In this document: positions 53,213 to 61,188 of the stretch, piece by piece
How the letters are laid out: each line of letters starts with the position of its first letter
How positions within the stretch are numbered: the stretch's first letter is position 1
Origin: Burkholderia lata
GTDB taxonomy: Bacteria > Pseudomonadota > Gammaproteobacteria > Burkholderiales > Burkholderiaceae
Reading direction: 5' to 3'
DNA: 64,000 nucleotides
Assembly: GCF_902499335.1 (NCBI RefSeq)
Contig: NZ_CABVQK010000011.1
Location: 1 to 64,000 of the forward strand
Notes under the pieces: model-generated
Databases searched by the model: none
What the model saw: only the letters and a program-made list of their open reading frames with translations
Told to the model about the DNA's origin: nothing
Position numbers and translations under genes: made by a program

Positions 53213-54172
53213 ATGGCATTGCCCACCGTCCTGCAGAACCTGACGCTGCCCGTCATCGCGTCGCCGATGTTCATCGTCAGCTACCCCGAACTCGTGCTCG
53301 CGCAATGCAAGGCGGGCATCGTCGGTTCGTTCCCCGCGCTCAACGCGCGTCCGGCCGAACTGCTCGACGAGTGGCTCACGCAGATCCAGTCCGAGCTCGC
53401 CGACCACAAGGCAAAAAATCCCGACGCGGTGATCGGCCCGATCGCGGTCAACCAGATCGTCCACCAGTCGAATGCGCGGCTCGAGCACGACGTGCGCGTG
53501 TGCGTCGAGCACAAGGTGCCGATCTTCATCACGAGCCTGCGCGCGCCGGCACGCGAGATCGTCGACGCGGTGCACAGCTACGGCGGCATCGTGCTGCACG
53601 ACGTGATCAACCTGCGTCACGCGCAGAAGGCGCTCGAAGCCGGTGTCGACGGGTTGATCCTCGTCGCGGCCGGTGCCGGCGGCCACGCGGGCACGACGTC
53701 GCCGTTCGCGCTCGTCGGCGAAGTCCGCAAGATCTTCGACGGCCCGATCGTGCTGTCCGGCGCGATCGCGAACGGCGGCTCGATCCTCGCCGCGCAGGCG
53801 ATGGGCGCCGACTTCGCGTACATGGGCACGCGCTTCATCGCGACGCAGGAAGCGCACGCGATCGACGACTACAAGCACGCGATCGTGAACGCGAAATCGT
53901 CGGACATCATCTACACGAACCTCTTCACGGGCGTGCACGGCAACTACATCCGCGAGAGCATCGAGAAGGCCGGCCTCGATCCGGAGGCGCTGCCGGAATC
54001 CGACAAGACCAAGATGAATTTCGGCGGCGACAAGACGAAGGCGTGGAAGGACATCTGGGGTGCCGGCCAGGGCGTCGGCCTGATGGACGACCTGCCGAGC
54101 GTGGGCGCGCTCGTCGAGCGCCTGAAGCGCGAGTACGACGACGCGAAGGCGCGGCTCGGCATCCCGCGCTGA
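53213..54172 (+). CDS. NAD(P)H-dependent flavin oxidoreductase / nitronate monooxygenase
   Basis: A 319-residue FMN TIM barrel of the 2-nitropropane dioxygenase family. LTLPVIASPMFIVSYPELVLAQCKAGIVGSFPALNAR is the family start; HDVINLRHAQKALEAGVDGLILVAAGAGGHAG contains the catalytic His region and the FMN-phosphate loop, and AQAMGADFAYMGTRF the second FMN site. It oxidises nitronates or acts as an enoyl reductase-like enzyme. GGAGAC precedes the ATG. Confidence 0.92.
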   Translation: MALPTVLQNLTLPVIASPMFIVSYPELVLAQCKAGIVGSFPALNARPAELLDEWLTQIQSELADHKAKNPDAVIGPIAVNQIVHQSNARLEHDVRVCVEHKVPIFITSLRAPAREIVDAVHSYGGIVLHDVINLRHAQKALEAGVDGLILVAAGAGGHAGTTSPFALVGEVRKIFDGPIVLSGAIANGGSILAAQAMGADFAYMGTRFIATQEAHAIDDYKHAIVNAKSSDIIYTNLFTGVHGNYIRESIEKAGLDPEALPESDKTKMNFGGDKTKAWKDIWGAGQGVGLMDDLPSVGALVERLKREYDDAKARLGIPR

Positions 54173-54225
54173 CGAATGCGGCGGCCATGACGGCCGCCGC
54201 CGGCACACATACCGTCGGACAAAAC

Positions 54226-54260
54226 AAAAAGCGCGAACCGCAGCGGTTCGCGCTTTTTTT
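54226..54260. terminator. Bidirectional terminator
   Basis: AAGCGCGAACCG (54229-54240), loop CAG, CGGTTCGCGCTT, with A and T runs on each side. It separates the monooxygenase from the convergent LysR gene. Confidence 0.92.
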
Positions 54261-54288
54261 ATTGCTCCGCCGCAGCGGGAAAGACGGC

Positions 54289-55251
54289 TCAGACCACGCG
54301 CTTCATCCGTGTAATCGGCAGCACGCGCAGGCGCGATTCGATCGACGGGCACAGCGACTGCCCTTCGAAGCGCGCCGCCAGGAAATCGACGAACGAACGC
54401 ACCTTCGCGGATACGTGACGACGGCTCGCGTAGACCGCATAGATCGGCGCCTCGTGCGGCGGCACCGCGTCGAGCAGCACCGGCACGAGCCGACCGGACT
54501 CGATGTCGTCGCCGACCACCTCGGTGCCGAGCAGCGCGATGCCCGCGCCCGCGAGCACGGCCGCACGCAGCCCTTCGAGATGATTCACGATCAGGTTGCC
54601 GTTGAGGTTCACGCGCGACGCGGCGGCCGCGTCGATCACCAGCGAGTCGAGCATCGTCGAATTCGAGTCGCGCCGCAGGTAGTTGTGGTGCGCGAGATCG
54701 GAGATCGTCGCGGGCGTGCCGTGCTTCTCGAGATACTCGGGCGACGCGACCAGCAGGATGTGCGCGGTCGCGATCTGCCGCGCGACCAGCGACGACGATT
54801 TCAATCCGTTCGGCGCCGCGCGCACCGCGACGTCGTAGCCTTCCTCGATCAGGTCGACCACGCGATCGGACAGCGTCATGTCGACGGTCACGTCCGGGAA
54901 CCGACCCGCATAATCGGTGACGGCCTGCATCACGTGCCGCAGCCCGAACGCGGACAGCGACGTGACGCGCAGCCTGCCTTGCGGCACCACGCTCGCGGCA
55001 CCGACGGCCTGCCCGGCTTCGTCGAGTTCAGACAGCGCCTGCACGAGGCGCTCATAGTATTCGCGTCCCGCCTCGGTAGGGGCGACGCGTCGTGTCGTGC
55101 GATGCAGCAGCCGCGCACCGAGCTGCTGCTCGAGATGCATCACGTGCTTGCTCGCCATCGCAGCCGACATCTGCATGCGTTCGGCCGCGCCGACGAAGCT
55201 GCCCACTTCGACGACGTAGCGAAACACATTCATGCTGACGAGGGTATCCAT
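54289..55251 (-). CDS. LysR-family regulator
   Basis: A 320-residue regulator of the common DhcR/AaeR-like branch: MDTLVSMNVFRYVVEVGSFVGAAERMQMSAAMASKHV is the DNA-binding region, and the effector domain runs from about residue 95. A perfect inverted repeat lies just upstream of its ATG, suggesting autoregulation. Its other targets are unknown; the porin gene upstream is transcribed in the same direction. Confidence 0.92.
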   Translation of the reverse strand: MDTLVSMNVFRYVVEVGSFVGAAERMQMSAAMASKHVMHLEQQLGARLLHRTTRRVAPTEAGREYYERLVQALSELDEAGQAVGAASVVPQGRLRVTSLSAFGLRHVMQAVTDYAGRFPDVTVDMTLSDRVVDLIEEGYDVAVRAAPNGLKSSSLVARQIATAHILLVASPEYLEKHGTPATISDLAHHNYLRRDSNSTMLDSLVIDAAAASRVNLNGNLIVNHLEGLRAAVLAGAGIALLGTEVVGDDIESGRLVPVLLDAVPPHEAPIYAVYASRRHVSAKVRSFVDFLAARFEGQSLCPSIESRLRVLPITRMKRVV

Positions 55252-55259
55252 CGAACTAG

Positions 55260-55292
55260 CTCGTAATGACGGGGGAATGGTCCAATTACGAG
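55260..55292. promoter_or_regulatory. Inverted repeat CTCGTAAT-N17-ATTACGAG
   Basis: Perfect 8-bp arms at 55260-55267 and 55285-55292, 9 bases upstream of the LysR start codon. Probably the autoregulatory site of that gene. Confidence 0.55.
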
Positions 55293-55336
55293 ATAGGGTA
55301 ACAAAGGCGAGGAAACAGAAAGGTCAACAAAGGCAA

Positions 55337-55363
55337 AACGGCGCCGCGAGTGGCGGCGCCGTT
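55337..55363 (-). terminator. Hairpin terminator of the porin gene
   Basis: AACGGCGCCGC (55337-55347), loop GAGTG, GCGGCGCCGTT. On the minus strand TTTTG follows, a short U run. Confidence 0.75.
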
Positions 55364-55432
55364 CTGGCGTAAAAAACATGCAGTCTGGACGCACTTTTCG
55401 CGCGCGTCCGGCGCACCGGTCGTGCGTGCGCG

Positions 55433-56509
55433 TCAGAACTTCGCGCGGATGCCGGCGCCGAACGTGTTGCCGGTCGACAGGCCGCTGATGTGATCGTTCA
55501 TGTACGCAGCGTAGACGTCCGTGCGCTTGGACAGCGGATAGTCGTAGCCGACGGCCCAGGTCTGGCGCGTCTGGTCGAGGCCGCCCGAATCGCGCGAGTA
55601 CGCGTACGACGCCATCGCGTTGCCCACGCCGAGCGGCACCGACACGCCGCCCTGCGCGGTATTCACGTGCCAGCTGCCCGCGACCTGGTCATTCTTCGTA
55701 TACATGTACTGACCGAACAGCTTCACGTACTTCAGGTCGTAGGTCGCGCCGACTTGCGCGATGCCCTGGCTCTTCATGCCGGCCACCAGCGCGCTCAGGT
55801 CACGCGGGCCGTTGTTGAAGTTTACGTACTGGTAGACCGCGGTCGCCGCGAACGGGCCGTTCGCATAGTTGAACTGCGCGCTCCACTTCTTCGAGCCGTT
55901 GTCGCCGGCCTGGTTGCCGAGCGCGTACATCGCGCCGAAATTCAGGCCACCGAACGACGGCGACGTGTACGACAGCGCGTTGTTCCAGCCCGAATCACCG
56001 ACGGCACCCTGGTCGCTCGGGTAGGTCGGGAACGTGCCGAGGCCGAGGAACACGTGGTACACCATCGGCGAGAAGGTGTACGAGTCGTAGAACGGGTTGA
56101 ACAGGATCGTCGACAGGAACAGGTGCGTCGTCAGGCGCCCGGCCGTCACCGTGCCGTACGGCGAATCGATGCCGACGTATGCATTGCGTGCGAAGAACGT
56201 GTCGCCCTGGAAGCGGCCGAACTGGCCGTTCTGCGCGCGGAAGAAGCTTTCCAGCGTGAAGATCGCCTTGTAGCCGTTGCCGAGATCCTCGGCGCCGTGC
56301 AAGCCCCAGTACGACGTCGACATCCCGCCGCCGCTCACGTTCCACGCGCGGTCGCCGCCCGGGAACTTGGTTGCGCCGACCCATTCGTCGACCTGACCGT
56401 AGAGCGACACGCTCGACTGTGCATGGACGGGCGCGGTGGCCGCCACGCAGGCGGCCGCGGCGATCAGCTTGACGGACGTGCGCGACGCACGGCGAGCGAA
56501 TGCTTTCAT
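55433..56509 (-). CDS. Gram-negative porin (Burkholderia OmpC-like family)
   Basis: A 358-residue outer-membrane porin. The signal peptide ends at A30 (APVHA) before QSSVSLYGQVDEWVG, the first beta strand. WGLHGAEDLGNGYKAIFTLE and the terminal Phe (GAGIRAKF) are standard for 16-strand trimeric porins of beta-proteobacteria. Loop 3 holds the constriction. GGAGA lies upstream of the ATG at 56509. It passes small hydrophilic molecules; specificity is not readable. Confidence 0.95.
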   Translation of the reverse strand: MKAFARRASRTSVKLIAAAACVAATAPVHAQSSVSLYGQVDEWVGATKFPGGDRAWNVSGGGMSTSYWGLHGAEDLGNGYKAIFTLESFFRAQNGQFGRFQGDTFFARNAYVGIDSPYGTVTAGRLTTHLFLSTILFNPFYDSYTFSPMVYHVFLGLGTFPTYPSDQGAVGDSGWNNALSYTSPSFGGLNFGAMYALGNQAGDNGSKKWSAQFNYANGPFAATAVYQYVNFNNGPRDLSALVAGMKSQGIAQVGATYDLKYVKLFGQYMYTKNDQVAGSWHVNTAQGGVSVPLGVGNAMASYAYSRDSGGLDQTRQTWAVGYDYPLSKRTDVYAAYMNDHISGLSTGNTFGAGIRAKF

Positions 56510-56854
56510 TGGATCTCCAGATTTTGTCGAATAGTCGATAAGTGGCGCGAGCGTTGTTTTTTGGAGCCGAGTGCTTGCGTCGTATGGGGCGCAGCCATCT
56601 TTACGGATCATTCGTCCGGTCAAAATTGCGCACACTTATTGCTGGTATAGCGGCAGCATTAACTTCGCGGAATTGATACATGGCCCGGCACCCGTCGGCG
56701 GCCCCGCATGAACGCGGTCGCGCGGCGGGGCGGCGGCGTGGCACACGCGAGCCGGGCGCGAAAGATAGCGCAATGCGACGGGAAAATCAGCGGAAATCTG
56801 CGCGCGACTGTGGCGAATTCGCATCAGCCGGCGGAGGGACGAGCGCGCGGGCGC
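56510..56854. other. Porin promoter region
   Basis: 345 bases without a supportable gene between the porin and a leftward secreted-protein gene. AT-richer around 56530-56690; probably contains the porin promoter, but no hexamer pair is convincing by eye. Confidence 0.45.
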
Positions 56855-57337
56855 TCAGTTTCGGTAGAACGGGGAGAAAAACGGCGAGTGCGCAGGCTCT
56901 TCCTGCGAGCGGGGCGGCGGCATCGGACGGCCGCCGCGCTCTTCGTTGTAGCGCGCGACGTCGGCGCGGATCGAACCGGCGCGCAGCGGCACGTTGCCGC
57001 CGCCCGGCGGGCGCGGCATCTGGCGCGCGTCAGCGCTGATCGGGCGATACGGGCTTTGCGCGGCGTAATGGCCGTACGACGGCGTCGGCCGCAGCCCCCA
57101 GCGGGAGCCGTAACCGTTCACGCCACCGCCGTGTGCACCGGCAGGGGGCGCGACGCGGCGCCAGACGGGGGAACCGCCGGCCGGCTGACCGTACGCGCGC
57201 ATGCCGCCGCCGCCGAAGCCGTGGCCACCGAACCCATGACCGCCGTGGGGCGGCTGCGCGAGCGCGAGCGGCATCAGCAGCGCGCCGAGCACGCCTGCCA
57301 CCCATCGTCCGATCTTCCGTTTCACCCGTTCCGTCAT
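56855..57337 (-). CDS. Secreted Gly/Pro/His-rich protein
   Basis: A 160-residue exported protein. The signal peptide (WVAGVLGALLMPLALA) ends near residue 28; the mature part starts with a Gly/His/Phe repeat (PPHGGHGFGGHGFGGGG) and continues Pro- and Arg-rich to PFFSPFYRN. Low complexity, no family recognised. The His-rich repeat could bind metal ions. A dyad at 57459-57473 lies in its promoter region. Confidence 0.75.
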   Translation of the reverse strand: MTERVKRKIGRWVAGVLGALLMPLALAQPPHGGHGFGGHGFGGGGMRAYGQPAGGSPVWRRVAPPAGAHGGGVNGYGSRWGLRPTPSYGHYAAQSPYRPISADARQMPRPPGGGNVPLRAGSIRADVARYNEERGGRPMPPPRSQEEPAHSPFFSPFYRN

Positions 57338-57683
57338 CGTTCAGTGCCTGTCCACGCCCGCCGTCGGCTCCTTTCGGCCGGCCCAAGGCTTTCAGCAGTA
57401 ATTTATGAGCAGGCCGAAAGCGTGTCGAGCCCAAAAGTGTTATGTCGCCGGCATCGGTGTAACACCATGTTACTGCTAGGTTTTTTCACTTCGACGGGCG
57501 ACCGGGGCAGAACATTCTTCTGCCGTTTTGCGCGTGGCCGGGCCGGTATCGTGAGCGCTGCCGCATGACATTGATTCATCAATCGATTCCCACAATGAAT
57601 TTGTGTAGTGAATCGCCAACCGGGACAATGGCGCCATCCGCGCGCGCGACGCGCGCCTCCGTCGTTTCCGAATCGAGTTCCCG
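57338..57683. other. Divergent region between secreted protein and bile-acid-symporter-family gene
   Basis: 346 bases without a gene. It holds the dyad GTAACA-N3-TGTTAC (57459-57473). The stretch 57575-57630 is AT-richer and may carry the rightward promoter. Confidence 0.5.
57459..57473. promoter_or_regulatory. Dyad GTAACA-CCA-TGTTAC
   Basis: Perfect 6-bp arms with a 3-base centre, 122 bases upstream of the secreted-protein ATG and 211 upstream of the rightward gene. A related half site, GTGTTATG, occurs at 57437-57444. Candidate response-regulator or repressor site. Confidence 0.5.
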
Positions 57684-58715
57684 ATGGCCCGTCCCCGTTT
57701 TCTTCCCGACAACTTCACGCTCGCGCTCGTCGGCACCGTCGTGCTCGCGAGCCTGCTGCCGTGCCGCGGCCCGGCCGCCCACGCGTTCAACTGGGCGACC
57801 AACATCGCCGTCGGCCTGCTGTTCTTCCTGCACGGCGCGAAGCTGTCGCGCGAGGCCGTCGTCGCGGGCGCGACCCACTGGCGGCTGCATGCGGTCGTGC
57901 TGCTCAGTACGTTCGCGCTGTTCCCGCTGCTCGGCCTCGCGCTGAAACCCGTGCTGCAGCCGCTCGTCACGCCGACGCTGTATGCGGGCGTGCTGTTCCT
58001 GTGCACGCTGCCGTCGACGGTCCAGTCGTCGATCGCGTTCACGTCGATCGCGAAGGGCAACGTGCCGGCCGCCGTGTGCGCGGCATCCGCGTCGAGCCTG
58101 CTGGGGATTTTCGTCACGCCGGCGCTCGTCGGGTTGATGATCACGTCGCAGTCGGCGGCCGCCGCGTCGCCGTGGAGCACCGTCGGCAGCATCGTGATGC
58201 AGCTGCTCGTGCCCTTCATCGCCGGCCAGTTGCTGCGGCCCGTGATCGGCGGCTGGATCGACCGGAACCGCGGCGTGCTGCGCTTCGTCGACCAGGGCTC
58301 GATCCTGCTGGTCGTCTACGTCGCGTTCAGCGAGGCCGTCAACGAGGGCCTGTGGCACCAGATCCCGCCGCGCGCGCTCGGCGGCCTGCTCGTCGTCAAC
58401 CTCGTGCTGCTCGCGATCGCGCTGTTGCTGACCGCGTTCGTCAGCAAGCGGCTCGGCTTCAACCGCGCCGACCAGATCACGATCATCTTCTGCGGATCGA
58501 AGAAGAGCCTCGCCGCCGGTGTGCCGATGGCGAAGGTGATCTTCTCGGCGAACGCGGTCGGCGCGATCGTGCTGCCGCTGATGCTGTTCCACCAGATCCA
58601 GCTGATGGCATGCGCGGCGCTCGCGCAGCGCTGGGGCGCGCGCGACATGAGCGGCGAGCACGACGAGGGCGACGCGACGTCGGCGCCCGGCGCGCTGAGC
58701 GCGGGCAAGCGCTGA
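57684..58715 (+). CDS. Bile acid:sodium symporter family transporter
   Basis: A 343-residue inner-membrane protein with about ten helices, of the BASS/YfeH (PSE_bass-like) branch. The N terminus ARPRFLPDNFTLALVGTVVLASLLP, the crossing helix TLPSTVQSSIAFTSIAKGN and the second CGSKKSLAAGVPMAKVIF are the sodium-site motifs. The natural substrate in bacteria is uncertain. The ATG at 57684 gives the normal start. Confidence 0.9.
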   Translation: MARPRFLPDNFTLALVGTVVLASLLPCRGPAAHAFNWATNIAVGLLFFLHGAKLSREAVVAGATHWRLHAVVLLSTFALFPLLGLALKPVLQPLVTPTLYAGVLFLCTLPSTVQSSIAFTSIAKGNVPAAVCAASASSLLGIFVTPALVGLMITSQSAAAASPWSTVGSIVMQLLVPFIAGQLLRPVIGGWIDRNRGVLRFVDQGSILLVVYVAFSEAVNEGLWHQIPPRALGGLLVVNLVLLAIALLLTAFVSKRLGFNRADQITIIFCGSKKSLAAGVPMAKVIFSANAVGAIVLPLMLFHQIQLMACAALAQRWGARDMSGEHDEGDATSAPGALSAGKR

Positions 58716-58764
58716 CGAACAGGGCGGCGGGACGGGCGCCGGGCGGTGCCGTCCCGGCGTTCCG

Positions 58765-58844
58765 CCTCCTTCCCTCCTTCCCTCCTTCCCTCCTTCCCTC
58801 CTTCCCTCCTTCCCTCCTTCCCTCCTTCCCTCCTTCCCTCCTTC
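58765..58844 (+). repeat. Octanucleotide tandem repeat, ten copies of CCTCCTTC
   Basis: Ten perfect copies of CCTCCTTC followed by a short GTACCGCC duplicate (58847-58863). It is a pure polypyrimidine tract on the + strand and lies 144 bases upstream of the EAL-GGDEF gene ATG, in the 272-base gap after the transporter gene. Copy number is likely to vary by slippage. Confidence 0.95.
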
Positions 58845-58987
58845 CCGCCGTACCGCCGTACCGCCCCTCCCAATGCGCCCCCGGCGCAATGCACCAGCAA
58901 CGCCCATCGCGTCACGAAATCTTCATTCAATTCTCCGCGCGCGGTGCCGTTAAGTCGGGCGTCCCGTCGATTCGGCTGCCCTCGCCC

Positions 58988-60826
58988 ATGCCCGCGCCCC
59001 ACTCCGACTCCGCTGCCGCCAGCATCACGCGCCTGATCGCGGATCGCGCGCTCGCCGCCGTCTTCCAGCCGATCGTCGATCTCGGGTCGGGGACGGTCGT
59101 CGGATATGAGGGCCTGATACGCGGCCCGCGCGGCACCGACCTCGAGCCGCCCGCCGCGCTGTTCGCGCAGGCCGCGCGCGAAGGCGAGACCATCGCGCTC
59201 GAACAGGCGGCCGCGCTCACCTGCCTCGACGCGTTCGCGGCGCTCGGCTGCGACGGCAAGCTGTTCCTCAACTTCAGCGCCGGGACGATCCTCAAGCTCG
59301 CCAGCGAACGCGAGCGCGCACGCCAGCTCCTCGTCCGCGCGCGGATCGGCGCCGAGCGCATCGTGATCGAGCTGACCGAACAGAATGCGATTCCCGATGT
59401 CGCCCACATCGGGCCGGCCGTCGCCTCGCTGCGCGACGCCGGCATCCAGTTCGCGCTCGACGACTACGGCACCGCGAACGCGAGCATGAACCTGTGGCTG
59501 CGCCTGCATCCGGACGTCGTGAAGATCGACCGCTTCTTCATCCACGACATCGCGCGCGACCCGCTGAAGTTCGAGGCCGTGAAGGCGATGCAGCACTTCG
59601 CGCAGGCGAGCGGCGCGCAACTGATCGCGGAAGGCATCGAGAACGAAAGCGACCTGATCGTCGTGCGCGACATGGGCATCTGCTGCGTGCAGGGCTTCCT
59701 GCTCGGCCGGCCGAATGCGCAGCCGTCGCGGGTCGTCGCGCCGGCCGCGCGCGATGCGATCCGCGCGCCGCACATCGCGGTGTTTCCCGGCGCGACGCGC
59801 TCGGTGCGGCCGGCCGGCACGATCGCCGGGAAGATGCTGGTGCCGGCGCCGGCGCTGCCGCGCGACGCGACCAGCAACGACGTGCTCGACCTGTTCAACC
59901 GGATGCCCGACCTGCACGCGGTCGCACTCGTCGAACGCGGGCGGCCCGTCGCGCTCGTGAATCGCCGCGGCTTCATCGACCGCTTCGCGCTGCCGTATCA
60001 CCGCGAGGTGTTCGGGAAGAAGCCGTGCCTGCAGTTCGCGAACGACGCACCGCTGATGATCGACAACGCAACGACGTTCGAGCAACTCGCGATGCTGCTC
60101 GCGAGCCACGACCAGCGCTATCTCGCGGACGGCTTCGTGATCACCGAACACGGCCGCTACGTCGGGCTCGGCACCGGCGAGAGCCTCGTGCGCGCGGTGA
60201 CCGAGATGCGCATCGAGGCCGCGCGCTACGCGAATCCGCTGACGTTCCTGCCCGGCAACATCCCGATCAGCGCGCACATCGACCGCCTGCTCCAGCGCGA
60301 CGCAGGCTTTCATGCGTGCTACGTCGACCTGAACCAGTTCAAGCCATTCAACGATCAGTACGGCTACTGGCAGGGCGACGAGGTGCTGAAGTTCGCGGCG
60401 ACCGTGCTGGCCGGCGTGTGCGACCCGCAGCGCGACTTTCTCGGGCACGTCGGCGGCGACGATTTCCTCGTGCTGTTCCAGCGCGCCGACTGGCGCGAAC
60501 GCGCCACCGACGCGATCGCGCGCTTCAACGACGGCGCGCAGCTCTTCTACACGCAGGCCGACCGGCAGGCGGGCGGGCTGCGCGGCGAGGACCGCCACGG
60601 CAACCCGGCATTCTTCGGCTTTGTGACGATGGCGATCGGCGCGGTCGGTGTGCCGGCCGGCGCGCACGGCGCGAAGCGCTACGGCAGCGACGAGATCGCG
60701 TCGGTCGCGGCGCTCGCGAAGCGGCGCGCGAAACAGCAACCGGACGGGCTCGCGGTCGTCGACCTCGATGCGGGCCGCGCCGCGCTGCGCCATCGCGGCG
60801 AACCGCCGGCAGTGGCAATACGCTGA
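58988..60826 (+). CDS. EAL-CBS-GGDEF c-di-GMP protein
   Basis: A 612-residue cytoplasmic protein. Residues 15-260 are an EAL domain reading EGL at 41-43; the N (LNFSAG), E (IELTEQ), DDYG, K (VKIDR), E (AEGIE) and Q (VQGFLLGRP) residues are kept, so it may hydrolyse c-di-GMP. Residues about 300-430 resemble paired CBS modules, and 430-612 a GGDEF domain with GGDDF at 489-493, an altered active site. This EAL-CBS-GGDEF order is known in proteobacteria. The ATG at 58988 was chosen; one at 58889 is also possible, and neither has a clear ribosome site. An octamer repeat lies upstream. Confidence 0.87.
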   Translation: MPAPHSDSAAASITRLIADRALAAVFQPIVDLGSGTVVGYEGLIRGPRGTDLEPPAALFAQAAREGETIALEQAAALTCLDAFAALGCDGKLFLNFSAGTILKLASERERARQLLVRARIGAERIVIELTEQNAIPDVAHIGPAVASLRDAGIQFALDDYGTANASMNLWLRLHPDVVKIDRFFIHDIARDPLKFEAVKAMQHFAQASGAQLIAEGIENESDLIVVRDMGICCVQGFLLGRPNAQPSRVVAPAARDAIRAPHIAVFPGATRSVRPAGTIAGKMLVPAPALPRDATSNDVLDLFNRMPDLHAVALVERGRPVALVNRRGFIDRFALPYHREVFGKKPCLQFANDAPLMIDNATTFEQLAMLLASHDQRYLADGFVITEHGRYVGLGTGESLVRAVTEMRIEAARYANPLTFLPGNIPISAHIDRLLQRDAGFHACYVDLNQFKPFNDQYGYWQGDEVLKFAATVLAGVCDPQRDFLGHVGGDDFLVLFQRADWRERATDAIARFNDGAQLFYTQADRQAGGLRGEDRHGNPAFFGFVTMAIGAVGVPAGAHGAKRYGSDEIASVAALAKRRAKQQPDGLAVVDLDAGRAALRHRGEPPAVAIR

Positions 60827-61188
60827 ACGGCAGCGGCCACCGTTCGCGGACACGGCCGCGCCCGATGCGGCGGTGGCGCGCATTCGCCCGTCAGGCAGAC
60901 AGACCGTTAGTTGCACACCGGCCTCTCGGCGGCCCGCGGAGGCAGCCGGGCACGGCTCGCGCGGACGCGTGAAGCCAGCCCGCTTGCCGCCCCTTCCTCG
61001 CTCGCCGGGCACACGCACGCTCACCTTGCCTTTTTCGCGTTTTGTTTAGTATTTTTAGTAACGGCGTTTTCGCAGATTAGCGCTTAAAAACGCGGAATTT
61101 GCGGGTATTCCCCGGCTATCCGGCCCGAATTCCGCGATACGTTTTACTATACAATCGTTTTCACCCTAAACAAACCGGACCCCGAACG
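60827..61188. other. Promoter region of LacI-type regulator operon
   Basis: 360 bases without a gene; 61030-61165 is strikingly AT-rich for this genome. It contains GCGTTTT at 61037-61043 and 61064-61070, its inverse AAAACGC at 61087-61093, the short dyad AACGGCGTT (61060-61068), and a 9-bp inverted repeat (61091-61136). TACAAT at 61150-61155 could be the -10. These are plausible operators for the LacI-family product. Confidence 0.5.
61091..61136. promoter_or_regulatory. Inverted repeat CGCGGAATT-N28-AATTCCGCG
   Basis: Perfect 9-bp arms (61091-61099 and 61128-61136). They could be paired LacI-type half operators forming a loop, or an RNA stem if transcription starts upstream. It ends 52 bases before the regulator ATG. 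Confidence 0.45.
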
